Positions 18,094 through 26,436 of a DNA stretch of 64,000 bases are shown piece by piece. The stretch comes from Deltaproteobacteria bacterium (GTDB lineage: Bacteria > Myxococcota > Kuafuiibacteriia > Kuafuiibacteriales > Kuafuiibacteriaceae), in NCBI GenBank assembly GCA_016703535.1, contig JADJBV010000001.1, positions 3,834,001-3,898,000 on the forward strand, written 5' to 3'. Numbering within the stretch: position 1 is the first letter of the stretch; each line of letters opens with the position of its first letter. A model generated the notes under the pieces. It saw only the letters and a list, made by a program, of their open reading frames with translations, made no database searches and was not told the origin of the DNA. Both the position numbers and the translations under genes were made by a program.

Positions 18094-18618
18094 TCAGTGC
18101 AAGAGTGGGGTCGATTCGTCGCTCAGGTAGGGCTCGAGTCGTGCACGATCGACGTGCCGCTCCGGGTCGAAGTCCTCCTTGCCGAGGTCGAAGCGCTCGG
18201 CGCCGTCGCTCTCGAGGTCGATGAACTGTTCGTAGGCCGTCCGGCGAACGTTCGAATCCTCGTCGACGTCGACCATGTGGGCCAGCCAAGACAACATGGT
18301 GGCTTTTTGCTCAGGGAAGTTCTTCCCAACCCACCAGGCGGTGGTCACCGCGTGCCCGCGGAGCCAGTCCGAGGGGTCGTTCCGCATGCGCTGTCCGAGG
18401 AGGGGGAGATAGGCCAGCGTATCCCAATGAACAGCCGTCTGGAGCGCGGACGTGCGGAGGTACTCGGAGGGATCGTCGAGGAAGGACAAGACCAAGGCTT
18501 CGTGAAGCCGCAGTCCATCCGAGCGCATGCAGTTAATCGCGCTGGACCGTTGTGTGTGGGCCGCGTTTGGATCGAGGAGGATCGCCTCCTTCTCGGCGGT
18601 GAACTTCTTTCTCCTCAT
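18094..18618 (-). CDS. HEAT-repeat-like protein, predicted immunity partner of the Ntox28-like toxin
   Basis: The 174-aa protein consists of helical pairs with HEAT/PBS-like periodicity (SFLDDPSEYLRTSALQ, NDPSDWLRGHAVTTAW, DEDSNVRRTAYEQFI), each with the D-P-S/N-x-x-V/L-R pattern of such repeats. It has no signal or membrane segment, so it is cytosolic. Its ATG (18618) overlaps the toxin stop codon in an ATGA, so it is translated together with the toxin, as expected for an immunity gene. HEAT-like proteins are known among immunity families, though direct evidence for this pair is absent. A degenerate copy follows immediately downstream. Confidence 0.75.
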   Translation of the reverse strand: MRRKKFTAEKEAILLDPNAAHTQRSSAINCMRSDGLRLHEALVLSFLDDPSEYLRTSALQTAVHWDTLAYLPLLGQRMRNDPSDWLRGHAVTTAWWVGKNFPEQKATMLSWLAHMVDVDEDSNVRRTAYEQFIDLESDGAERFDLGKEDFDPERHVDRARLEPYLSDESTPLLH

Positions 18619-20261
18619 GGCTGGACCTCTACCACCGCCTTCACACGCAAGGCCAGATCCAGCACATCGTCGCCAAGACGGATCAACTCTGCGGCCTCGG
18701 CGCTCTGCGGAGGCAGTCCTCGGATCATCTTGCCCAACGTATGCTTGAGGTTGAGAAGGGAGTTGACGCCATCGGTGACCTCTTGCCCGTGATTGTAGGC
18801 CTTGCCGCTCCCGATCTGCCGCACCGGCTGGCCCACCTTGTCCCGAAGAGCGCCGATCATGTCCTCCTGGTTCAAGTGATCCTTGATGGCGTCGATCGTT
18901 CCGTCGAGCCTAGACCGTAGCTCTTGGCTCAACCCGGGCCGGGCCATCAACGCCTCCAGTCGCTCGACCAAGCGGGCGGCCTCGGCGGCGAGCCGCTGCA
19001 TCTCCTTGGTCTTCGCCTCGATCACCTCCTTGCCCATGGTCTTGGCCAGCCTCTTCGCTGAGGCCTGGGTGATCTCACTCCGGGGCGGGAGGCTGTTCGC
19101 TGGCCCGCCGTCGGCCCCTTCACTGCGAGAGAGCACACCCGCGGGCCCGATGATCGCCGCGGGCGCCAGGGCCACGCCCGCCGTGCCGATCAAGGCGCCG
19201 CGGAGATCCAGCGTGATCGCCAAGCGACCGAGCGTCCCCTGGATCTCCAGCCCGAGGCCGCCGCTGGCGCCGCCCGCGTCGATGAGCGCGCCACTCGCCT
19301 TGCCGGCCGAACGCGCGAGCAACACCGACACCATCAACTGAGAGACCGCCTCCACCCGATCTCCCGGAGGCATCGCCAGAAACTGCTCCAGCAACTCCGG
19401 CGCGGCCCAGATCACCGCCCCAAGCCAACCCAACGCCTGAAAGAGACCCTCCACCGCCGTCGAAGGATCTCGGATCAACTCCCCCAGCCCCACCGCCATC
19501 GACACGAAGGCCTGCTCCGCACCGTCCAGGGCCCGGCCCGGCGCCATCCGATCGAGGGACCGCTCGAACACCGGGCCCCGCGCCCGATCCGCGGCGAGCC
19601 GCCCATCGACCGCGTAGAGCACCCCACCTTCATCGCGGTAGAGTTCACCCACCTCCAGCGTCCCCGCCCGCCAGCCCTCACGCTCGGCCCGCACCTCACC
19701 CGCCTGCTCCAGCGCCCGGCCCGTGACCCCGTCCGCGATCACCCCATCCGGGCGAACGATCCGCAGCCCTCGAAAGTCCCCGACCCGCGCCCGCACCTCC
19801 TGCCCATTGAGCCCACCCGCCGCCGCCCGCACCAACAGGGCGATGACCAAGCTCTTTGGACCGAAGGCCTCCAGCCGAGTCGGATCCTCCAGCAACCGCG
19901 CCAACTGCAACCTGGCCTGCGCGGGCTCAATGCCCCCGAGCGCCCAAGCCACCGCCTCCTTCGGCCCCACCCCCGCCGCCACCAGCATCTCGAATGCGCC
20001 CCGACACGCCTCGGGCACAAACACCGGCTCCGGCCGCCCCACCGGGGCCACGTCGGAGGTCCACGTCGGCTCCAGGTTCGGGAGCGGCGGATCGTCCACG
20101 GGATCCGCCCCCTCCACCAGGGCGGGAGGCCGGACTTCGGGCAAGGGCGGCGGAGGCCGAGGTTCGGACCTCCGGATCGGCGGAGTCATCGGTCGAGGCA
20201 CTTGCAAGGCCTTCGCCGGACGCGCCCGGCCCAAGATCACTGAGAGTTCGGGTCGCCCCAT
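18615..20261 (-). CDS. Polymorphic toxin with C-terminal type-28-like (Ntox28) domain
   Basis: The ~548-aa protein has a Pro-rich N-terminus (residues ~20-90), an Ala/Leu-rich middle (~95-400) with no signal peptide, and a distinct C-terminal toxin module. The last ~130 residues (IKDHLNQEDMIGALRDKVG, then YNHGQEVTDGVNSLLNL) resemble polymorphic toxin type 28, a predicted RNase whose conserved H...EV pair is present. Start uncertain: ATG 20261 sits right after a repeat element, with GGAAGG very close; the frame continues through that element to 20345, but the same repeats are non-coding elsewhere. Its stop overlaps the HEAT-repeat gene. The middle region probably acts as a trafficking domain; the delivery system is not in the window. 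Confidence 0.72.
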   Translation of the reverse strand: MGRPELSVILGRARPAKALQVPRPMTPPIRRSEPRPPPPLPEVRPPALVEGADPVDDPPLPNLEPTWTSDVAPVGRPEPVFVPEACRGAFEMLVAAGVGPKEAVAWALGGIEPAQARLQLARLLEDPTRLEAFGPKSLVIALLVRAAAGGLNGQEVRARVGDFRGLRIVRPDGVIADGVTGRALEQAGEVRAEREGWRAGTLEVGELYRDEGGVLYAVDGRLAADRARGPVFERSLDRMAPGRALDGAEQAFVSMAVGLGELIRDPSTAVEGLFQALGWLGAVIWAAPELLEQFLAMPPGDRVEAVSQLMVSVLLARSAGKASGALIDAGGASGGLGLEIQGTLGRLAITLDLRGALIGTAGVALAPAAIIGPAGVLSRSEGADGGPANSLPPRSEITQASAKRLAKTMGKEVIEAKTKEMQRLAAEAARLVERLEALMARPGLSQELRSRLDGTIDAIKDHLNQEDMIGALRDKVGQPVRQIGSGKAYNHGQEVTDGVNSLLNLKHTLGKMIRGLPPQSAEAAELIRLGDDVLDLALRVKAVVEVQP

Positions 20262-20266
20262 CCCTT

Positions 20267-20331
20267 CCGGCCGGACGAATCCGGACGAATCCGGACGAAT
20301 CCGGACGAATCCGAACGCATCCGGACGATCG
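20267..20331. promoter_or_regulatory. Repeat element, copy 1: palindromic core plus 10-bp repeats
   Basis: Reading plus strand, TTCCGGCCGGA is followed by four CCGGACGAAT-type units with exact 10-bp period and two degenerate ones (CCGAACGCAT, CCGGACGATC). It ends six bases before the toxin ATG on the minus strand. The same core and repeats occur at 31755-31820 and 53479-53560. One repeat per helical turn suggests cooperative protein binding on one DNA face. The element could be an operator, or a recombination site. Confidence 0.65.
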
Positions 20332-20484
20332 AGTTGCCCGAGCAATCAGCGAGGCGCCGCACGCTTGGCCCCTCTCCCGCCACGGATCTTCGGTCCAAGG
20401 ATCACCGAAGCGGTGCCTAGGTCATTGCTTCTCCGCCGGTCCCATCTCGGCGGCCTGGGGCCGGAACCTCGCCCAGCCCTTCCC

Positions 20485-20695
20485 CCTTGGACGCGGCCCG
20501 GACCACCGCGTCTTGGTTGACCGCGGACAATCAGGATCGGAGCCGCCGGGTGTTGGTGGAGGGGGACGAGGCCCTCAATGGGGCGCGGCTGGCGTTGATC
20601 GACTCGGTGCGGAACACGCTGCAGCACGGGCTCGGGTTGCTCGGAGTGCGGGCGCCGCGGGCCATGTAGAAGATCTGTAAGTTGGGTTGCGGAGC
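20485..20695 (+). pseudogene. Detached duplicate of the argS 3' end
   Basis: A frame ending at 20669 encodes TTASWLTADNQDRSRRVLVE and NTLQHGLGLLGVRAPRAM, nearly identical to the ArgS C-terminus, with DNA similarity from about 20485 to 20695. No start or remaining argS body precedes it. It is the distal direct repeat of the pair bracketing the DarTG/Ntox28 cassette. It may be the original end of argS displaced by an insertion that brought its own replacement end, or a duplicated end. Confidence 0.85.
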
Positions 20696-21348
20696 CGCCC
20701 GAGGGTGGGCGGTGGGGCCTGGGTTGCGGGCGTGGGAGACGGGGGGGGGAGGCGCAGGCTGAGAGCTTCCGGCGGGAGGCCCCTCTCCCTACGCGAACAG
20801 ACGGGCCCGTCCTGGGCCCACCTGGGGCCCCTAACCCTCCTGCCCCAGACTGTTCGCTACGGGAGAGGGGCCCCCCGCCTACGCCGAAGCTGCGAGCGTG
20901 GGAGGTGGGGGGTCGGAGGCGTGGGGCCGGAGAAGTGAGGGCCCAGGTGTCGCCTGAGGGCTGCGGTTGAAGAACGCGGACGGCCGCCGGTCCTCACGAC
21001 GACCGCCGCCCTGAGGCTGGTCTCAGTTCCGACCGACGGCCAATCCCCCCTTTGCTGAGATCCCACAACTGCGGCTCCAAGGGGAGCCAATCGAGGCATG
21101 AGTTGCCGAACACCGAGCCGGTCCGAAGACCTTCTGGTTGATTCTGGCGAGCGGTAACCGAAGGTACTATCTTCTTCAGGAGAGGAGTTCAGGGTTGAGC
21201 TGTGAACTCAAAGCCGAGGGCACGGTCCCTGGGGGGCACGGTCAGCCATCCTCCTCGCGGGCGGATCGACCCTCTCGGCAGCGGATGTCGACCGATTCCG
21301 GAAGGCACCGCTCGGCGGGCCTAGGCCCAACCACAAAGGAGGCTGGGA
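20696..21348. other. Non-coding region with a long hairpin
   Basis: No gene is supported in these ~650 bases. They include the long inverted repeat at 20771-20879. The segment from ~20900 to 21330 has a lower GC and mixed composition with no good codon bias on either strand. The last 12 bases carry a strong AAGGAGG ribosome-binding site for the SUKH gene. A promoter for that gene should lie between ~21100 and 21330. Confidence 0.45.
20771..20879. repeat. Long inverted repeat, ~30-bp arms
   Basis: The left arm 20771-20800 (GGCGGGAGGCCCCTCTCCC then TACGCGAACAG) is nearly the reverse complement of 20850-20879, with about 29 of 31 positions paired and one offset base per arm. The ~49-base loop is itself GC-rich (CCTGGGCCCACC, TGGGGCCCC). 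The extent is too long for a simple terminator, and no T-run follows. A structured RNA, a REP/MITE-like element or a recombination-associated hairpin are options. Confidence 0.6.
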
Positions 21349-22143
21349 ATGGCCAATCTGCGCCTCGTTGGGCCGAAGCTTAGTCTCGCGGACATTCGAG
21401 TCTTTGAACGGCGGCTCTCAATCACCCTCCCTCCGTCTTACCGGAAGGCCATCCTCCGGCAGAACGGCGGTGTGCCAGAGCGCAGCTTGTACCCCGACGC
21501 GGAGGATCCGGTGGCGAGTGTGGACGTCCTCTTCGAGCTGGGTTCCAAGCAGATGCACGATGCAATCGCTCAGCTGGATGGCTGCCTTGAGGCTGGCTTT
21601 CTGCCGGTCGCCGGTTCGAGTGGAGGTGATCTTCTCCTCGTAGAGCTGCGAAGTGGGCGCGCGTTGTTCTGGAACTCCGAGAGCGGTTCAGATGACTTTC
21701 ACCCAAGTGAGCTAAGGGCACTCGAAAACGATCTTGGCGCGGTCCTTCGAAAGCTGAGCGGCGAGCCAGTTGCTCCAGAGCCCGACGAGGTCGACCGGCT
21801 GGCCGAGCGCGGCACCGTGGAGGATCTTCAGGAGTTCCTGAGAATCCACGCGCTTGAGGCCAAAAACAGCCGCGGCCTTACGATCACCCAACTCGCCGCG
21901 AGGAAAGGAAACCTCACGTTGTTGAAGGCCTGCGTTGAGCGCGGAGCCAGTCTCGACGGCGCAATGGCAAGCGCTGCGGGAGGTCATCAAGAAGCTGTCG
22001 TCCTATACCTCTTGGAGCAGGGCCGAGACATCAACGAGAAGCGCAATGGACGCACACCTCTCCTCTTTGCGGGCCACGCCCAACCTGAGTTCTTCGAGTT
22101 TCTCCTAGCCCGCGGTGCAGTGGCGGAAGACGACTCAGGCTAG
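21349..22143 (+). CDS. SUKH (SMI1/KNR4) domain plus ankyrin repeats, immunity-like
   Basis: The 264-aa protein begins behind an excellent ribosome-binding site (AAGGAGG). Residues ~10-135 form a SUKH domain: FERRLSITLPPSYRKAILRQ, NGG, and a later LFWNSESGSDDF. From ~150 there are three ankyrin-like repeats (GLTITQLAARKGNLTLLKAC, AASAGGHQEAV-like, GRTPLLFAGHAQPEFFEFLL). SUKH proteins are the most common immunity proteins against bacterial polymorphic toxins, and SUKH-ankyrin fusions are known. No cognate toxin lies directly upstream, so it may be an orphan immunity gene; the Ntox28-like toxin is 1.1 kb away on the other strand. The protein is cytosolic. Confidence 0.82.
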   Translation: MANLRLVGPKLSLADIRVFERRLSITLPPSYRKAILRQNGGVPERSLYPDAEDPVASVDVLFELGSKQMHDAIAQLDGCLEAGFLPVAGSSGGDLLLVELRSGRALFWNSESGSDDFHPSELRALENDLGAVLRKLSGEPVAPEPDEVDRLAERGTVEDLQEFLRIHALEAKNSRGLTITQLAARKGNLTLLKACVERGASLDGAMASAAGGHQEAVVLYLLEQGRDINEKRNGRTPLLFAGHAQPEFFEFLLARGAVAEDDSG

Positions 22144-22367
22144 CGAGGCGAAGCCTCACCCGTCTGACCTCGAGGATGTCCTTGCCACGGCCTGCCTGGC
22201 GATTGGCCACCGTCACGAAGGCGATGCGGCTCCGGAGGTGCTCGTGGCCTTCTCTGTACCGACCAAGATCTCGAGGATGCGCGAGCACTGCTTCTTGGGG
22301 AGCCAATTGTACTGGATCCCCGCGCCAAGCCGGCCAGGCTCAGGCCCGACACCCCCACCATCGGGCG

Positions 22368-23039
22368 TCAACCTCGATACACCAAGCCGAGGCCGATGAA
22401 TCCGCCGGAGATGCAAAGAGCATAGCCAAGGAACAGTACGGCGGTCTCGTTCGCGTCGGCAGCGTCGCCCATTGCGACGTTGTATCTTCGTGTCCCGAAG
22501 GCAAGCGCTGCCACGACGAAAAGCCAAGGCGCCGACAGCACCAAACCCAGCGCCACCAACCCCGCGATCGAGCTGAAGGTGACCAACTTTATCGCCCTTT
22601 CGCTGGCCGACCTGAGCAGAAGCATCGCAACCCGGCCGCCGTCGAGGGGCCACAAGGGAAGTAGGTTGAGCAGGTTGACCACGATCAGCATGTGGATCAG
22701 CACGCGACCGAGCGGTTCCCGATCAACACCGAGGGCCAATAGAACAAGCGCCAGCGCGATCCCCGGCGCTGGCCCGGCCAACCAAGCAGCCACCGATTCC
22801 CGGGGCGTGGCGTTCGCCTTGACGCCCACGGTCAACCCACAGAGGAACGGCACGAACACGATCCCGACAACCTCGTAGCCGAGCCTTCGCATCACGACCG
22901 CGTGACCGAGCTCGTGAAAGGCCAGTACAGCGGCCGACAAGTATGCGCCCTCGATCCCGTACGCCGCCCAGCTGGCCAGCAGACTGAGCGCCGCGGACCC
23001 CAGCCCTACCGCCCAACGCATCTCGGAGGCACGACTCAT
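22368..23039 (-). CDS. Site-2-protease-like M50 membrane metallopeptidase
   Basis: The 223-aa protein is mostly hydrophobic, with about six transmembrane helices. The zinc site FHELGHA lies in the first-second helix (His42, Glu43, His46), and the second conserved motif PLWPLDGGR (Asp133) supplies the third ligand. This is the S2P/M50 core without PDZ or CBS domains, similar to short M50B proteins such as those of the SpoIVFB or Rip groups. It cleaves membrane-embedded substrates, often regulators. It is divergent from the WYL-domain regulator gene, about 100 bp away, so the two may share a promoter region, though a functional link is unproven. Confidence 0.88.
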   Translation of the reverse strand: MSRASEMRWAVGLGSAALSLLASWAAYGIEGAYLSAAVLAFHELGHAVVMRRLGYEVVGIVFVPFLCGLTVGVKANATPRESVAAWLAGPAPGIALALVLLALGVDREPLGRVLIHMLIVVNLLNLLPLWPLDGGRVAMLLLRSASERAIKLVTFSSIAGLVALGLVLSAPWLFVVAALAFGTRRYNVAMGDAADANETAVLFLGYALCISGGFIGLGLVYRG

Positions 23040-23140
23040 GCCGCCAATGTGAGTGAGGCTCCTCCTCCCAATGTCTCGTCCGGTTGGGATCGACTGCGCC
23101 CCTGTTCACCCTCGGACAAACCTGAGCGACTATCCTGGGC

Positions 23141-24073
23141 GTGGGACAGCGTAGTGCCGGGGAGTCCATCGCCGCGATCTTTCAAGCATTCCTTACCCAG
23201 CGGACCTGGGCCCAGGCGGAGCTTGCTCGGGAAGTCGGAATTCATGTCCCGGCGCTCAAGAAGCAGCTCGCCATCCTCGAGACCGGGGGGCTGCCCCTCA
23301 CCCGAGACGAGGACCATCCCCACGTCTATTGGAGCGTGCCTCAGAACTGGTTTCCCGGCGGCGTGGTCTTCGACGGTGAGGATCTCGCCCTCCTCCTTCG
23401 ACACCTTGCCCGGGCGCCCAGAAGCGAGGAGCGCGACCGGTTGATCACCTCGGCGGCCCGGAGCCTCACCGCCGGCACGACCGGCCTTGACCTCTCCGAG
23501 ATCATCGAGCCCGCCGACGAGGCCGAGCACCTCAGCACCATCGAAGACTCGGCCAGAAAACAGACCACTCTGCATTGCCAATACTACTCGGCGAAGGGTC
23601 GGGTCGCCTGGCGGCACATCTCCGTGCAGCGCATTCTGCTGGGTCCCCACGCGCGTTTAGTTGGCGTCTGTCATCGAAGTGGTCAGCTCAAGTGGTTCCG
23701 GGCGGACAGCGTCCTCGACGCTCGGCTCGACCCCGAGGTTCCCTTCCAGACCGTAGAGGCGACGGCGACAGAGGCCTTCCTCAGCGCGAGCCTGGACGGG
23801 TTCGCGGAGATTGGCCCCCCAACGACCCACGCCTTCGTCGTCCGCAACCCCGAGGCTGGGTGGGTCGCAAAGAACCTGCTCAAGGGGATGGAGACCGAGG
23901 AGGCCACCGATGGCCTCAGGGTCACTGCCCACACCACGGCCCTGCCGATCCTCGCTCGCTTCGTGGTTGGCCTCGGGGACGCGGCGCGCTGCGAGTCCTC
24001 TATCCTCGCGGAAGAAGTGCGCAATCTCGCCGAAGGAGCCTTGGCCAACCTCCCCACGCTGCCGGATCAGTGA
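23141..24073 (+). CDS. WYL-domain transcriptional regulator
   Basis: The 310-aa protein starts with GTG at 23141. Residues ~8-65 form a winged helix-turn-helix (TWAQAELAREVGIHVPALKK). The WYL-type domain (~125-210) shows LHCQYYSAKGRVAWRHISVQ and LVGVCHRSGQLKWFRADSV, in which the usual W-Y-L triplet is replaced (VGVC), followed by a C-terminal WCX-like region (TTHAFVVRNPEAGWVAKNL). Such proteins sense nucleic-acid ligands or nucleotides and often control defence operons (for example CRISPR and BREX loci). It is next to rmuC (66 bp, same strand) and close to the DISARM genes, so it may control the defence island. Confidence 0.82.
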   Translation: MGQRSAGESIAAIFQAFLTQRTWAQAELAREVGIHVPALKKQLAILETGGLPLTRDEDHPHVYWSVPQNWFPGGVVFDGEDLALLLRHLARAPRSEERDRLITSAARSLTAGTTGLDLSEIIEPADEAEHLSTIEDSARKQTTLHCQYYSAKGRVAWRHISVQRILLGPHARLVGVCHRSGQLKWFRADSVLDARLDPEVPFQTVEATATEAFLSASLDGFAEIGPPTTHAFVVRNPEAGWVAKNLLKGMETEEATDGLRVTAHTTALPILARFVVGLGDAARCESSILAEEVRNLAEGALANLPTLPDQ

Positions 24074-24139
24074 ACAGGCGCGCAGCCGATCCGAACCGCT
24101 CGGCGGGTTGGCCCATCTCCACCCTCCAATGTGACCTGC

Positions 24140-25630
24140 ATGGTCGCAGTCATCACGCTGATCCTCCTCTTCGCCCTGCTCCTCTTTCAGCTCTACTTTT
24201 GGTGGAGGTCGAGCAAGAACCCCGTCACGCCGGCCCTCGAGCGGGGCGAGCGCATCGTCCGCGAGGAGCTCCTCAACGCCCGTCTCGAGAGCAAGTCCTC
24301 CGCCCGCGAGCTGCGGGAAGAGCTCCAAAAGGCCGTCCTCCTGCTCAGCGGCGGCGTCCAGTCCCGGGTCACCGACCTGGCCGAGCTCCAGAACCGGCAG
24401 CTCTTGGGCTTTGGTGGCCAACTCGAGTCCATGCGCGGCACGATCACCAAGAGCCTCTTCGACCTGAAGACCGACTCGGCCCAGCAGCAGCTCGCGGGGC
24501 GTGACGAGCTCGCCAAAAGCCTGCGCTCGTTCGCTGAGACGCTGCTCACCCAGCTCCAACGAAGCGCACAGGAGCAGCAGCGCCAACTCGACGCGTTCAC
24601 CGAGAGCTTGAACGAGCTCACGGCTCGAAACGAGCGCTCCCTCACCTCGATGCGAGAGACCATGGAGCACAAGCTCGCCCAGCTCGACGCCAACAACGCG
24701 GCCAAGCTCGAGGAGATGCGATCGACCGTGGACGAGAAGCTCCACGCCACCCTCGAACGCCGGCTCGGTGAGTCCTTCCAGCTGGTGAGCGTCCGGCTCG
24801 AGCAGGTGCACAGCGGCCTGGGCGAGATGCGCAACCTCGCCAACGGCGTCGGCGACCTCCGGAAGATCTTGAGCAACGTAAAGACCCAGGGCGGATGGGG
24901 TGAGGTTCAACTCGGCAACCTGCTCGAGCAGATGTTCACTCCCGACCAGTACGCTCGGAACGTGGCCACGCGGCCGGAGAGCAGCGAACGGGTCGAGTAC
25001 GCGATCCGGCTGCCGGGTGGTGAGCACCGCGACGGCCCCCTCTGGCTCCCGATCGACGCCAAGTTTCCGCAAGAGGCCTACCGGCGCCTCGTTGAGGCCC
25101 AGGAGACCCTCAACCCCGAGGCGGTCGAGGCCGCTTCGCTCGAGCTGGACCGGACCGTGGAGCACGAGGCGAGGAAGATCGCCTCGAAGTACATCAACCC
25201 GCCTCACACCACCGACTTCGCGGTGCTCTTCCTCCCGCTGGAAGGGCTCTACGCAGAGTTCCTGCGGCGGCCGGGGCTGGTCGAACGAATGCAGCGGGAG
25301 CACCGGGTCATGCTGAGCGGCCCAACTACGCTGGCGGCGCTCCTGACCTCGCTCCAGATGGGCTTTCGAACCCTCGCGATCCAGGAGCGCTCCAGTGAGG
25401 TTTGGCGGGTGCTCGGCGCGGTCAAGACTGAGTTCGACAAGTTTGGCGGCGTCTTGGACAAGGTGAAGAAGAAGCTCCAAGAGGCCACGAGCACCATCGA
25501 CCAAGCGGGCGTCCGTTCGCGAGCCATGCAACGAACTCTTCGAAGCACCGAAGCTCTCCCGGCCGGCGAGGCGATCGACCTCCTGCAGCTCCCCGCCTCC
25601 TCCGAGTGCCCTGACGAGACCGACAACTGA
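24140..25630 (+). CDS. rmuC: RmuC family DNA recombination protein
   Basis: The 496-aa protein is taken from ATG 24140 because MVAVITLILLFALLLFQLYF is an N-terminal membrane anchor; a GTG nine bases earlier is possible. Residues ~40-250 form a long coiled coil rich in Glu, Gln, Arg and Leu. The RmuC domain follows: GGWGEVQLGNLLEQMFTPDQ, LWLPIDAKFPQEAYRRL and FLPLEGLYAEFLRRPGL are its conserved parts, of PD-(D/E)XK nuclease type. RmuC limits DNA inversion and rearrangement and in E. coli lowers recombination between short inverted repeats. It is convergent with drmC, with 23 bp between stops. Confidence 0.93.
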   Translation: MVAVITLILLFALLLFQLYFWWRSSKNPVTPALERGERIVREELLNARLESKSSARELREELQKAVLLLSGGVQSRVTDLAELQNRQLLGFGGQLESMRGTITKSLFDLKTDSAQQQLAGRDELAKSLRSFAETLLTQLQRSAQEQQRQLDAFTESLNELTARNERSLTSMRETMEHKLAQLDANNAAKLEEMRSTVDEKLHATLERRLGESFQLVSVRLEQVHSGLGEMRNLANGVGDLRKILSNVKTQGGWGEVQLGNLLEQMFTPDQYARNVATRPESSERVEYAIRLPGGEHRDGPLWLPIDAKFPQEAYRRLVEAQETLNPEAVEAASLELDRTVEHEARKIASKYINPPHTTDFAVLFLPLEGLYAEFLRRPGLVERMQREHRVMLSGPTTLAALLTSLQMGFRTLAIQERSSEVWRVLGAVKTEFDKFGGVLDKVKKKLQEATSTIDQAGVRSRAMQRTLRSTEALPAGEAIDLLQLPASSECPDETDN

Positions 25631-25653
25631 ACAGTCGCCCAGTCAGCGCTAAT

Positions 25654-26436
25654 CTAGAGGCCCGCGACTCTCCTCACCAAGTCCCGGGCTACCAACGCCT
25701 CGAACTGCTCCGCCAACACGCCCACCAGCTCGGGATCGTCGAGGAGGACGCCGAGCTCGATGTTCCGGTCTTGGGCGGCCTCGGTGAGGTTGGCGCTGGT
25801 GATCAGGCCTCGGCGACGGTCGGCGAGGACGCACTTGGCGTGGAGGGCGGCGCGCTTCTTTCCTCGTTCGTGGAGTTCGAGGGCGCGGGGGTCGAAGTAG
25901 ACTTCGGGGAGGCGGCGGCCTGGCCACTGCTCGTCGCGGAAAGACCGGGCGAACTCGTAGATCAGCTGGGCCTCGACGGTGGTGTCGCCGTAGGGGCGCT
26001 CGATGTTGAGGAACATGCGGACTCGCAGATTGGGTTCGGCCTCCATTCGGCGGGCGAGGACCTCGAAAATGGTGCGGCCCTGATAGACCGCGAAGCCGGC
26101 GATGAGGACCTCCCGCTCGGCGGTCGCGAAGAGTTCGCGGACCACCACGCCGGTGTCCCGGGTCTCGCTGCCGGCCTCCTCGGGACCGGTCCATACCAGA
26201 CTCGCCCGCTGGGTCTCCGAGGGTTCCGGGCCCATCAGCAGGAACTCCTTCAACAGCGCGGGTGTCAGGCCCAACCCGCGGAGCCGCTCGAGGGAGACTG
26301 AGAGTGGCCGCGCGGTGGCCCGGCCCACGTAGCGACCTAGGGCCATCTCGCTGTACGGGGGCGCCAGATCGCCTTGGTCCAAGGCCTGTAGAAGCGTCTG
26401 CCGATCCCGAGCGCTGAGCCGGGGGAAGTCGCTCAC
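25654..26436 (-). CDS. drmC: DISARM protein DrmC (phospholipase D-like)
   Basis: The 260-aa protein starts at GTG 26436, whose bases overlap the drmB stop (GTGA). The C-terminal half carries a phospholipase D motif, LHAKCVLADRRRGLITSAN (H-x-K-x4-D), with one HKD per chain, so the active enzyme would be a dimer. The N-terminal ~100 residues are specific to DrmC (SARDRQTLLQALDQGDLAPP, LGLTPALLKEFL). DrmC is a core DISARM component of nuclease type but was dispensable for phage defence in the original test system. It is the last gene of the drmABC operon. The downstream rmuC lies on the other strand. Confidence 0.9.
   Translation of the reverse strand: MSDFPRLSARDRQTLLQALDQGDLAPPYSEMALGRYVGRATARPLSVSLERLRGLGLTPALLKEFLLMGPEPSETQRASLVWTGPEEAGSETRDTGVVVRELFATAEREVLIAGFAVYQGRTIFEVLARRMEAEPNLRVRMFLNIERPYGDTTVEAQLIYEFARSFRDEQWPGRRLPEVYFDPRALELHERGKKRAALHAKCVLADRRRGLITSANLTEAAQDRNIELGVLLDDPELVGVLAEQFEALVARDLVRRVAGL

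Noticed and set aside
20261..20345. Longer toxin N-terminus reading through the 10-bp repeats
   Set aside because: The same repeats are outside genes at two other loci, and the encoded repeat peptide is not plausible as a start region.
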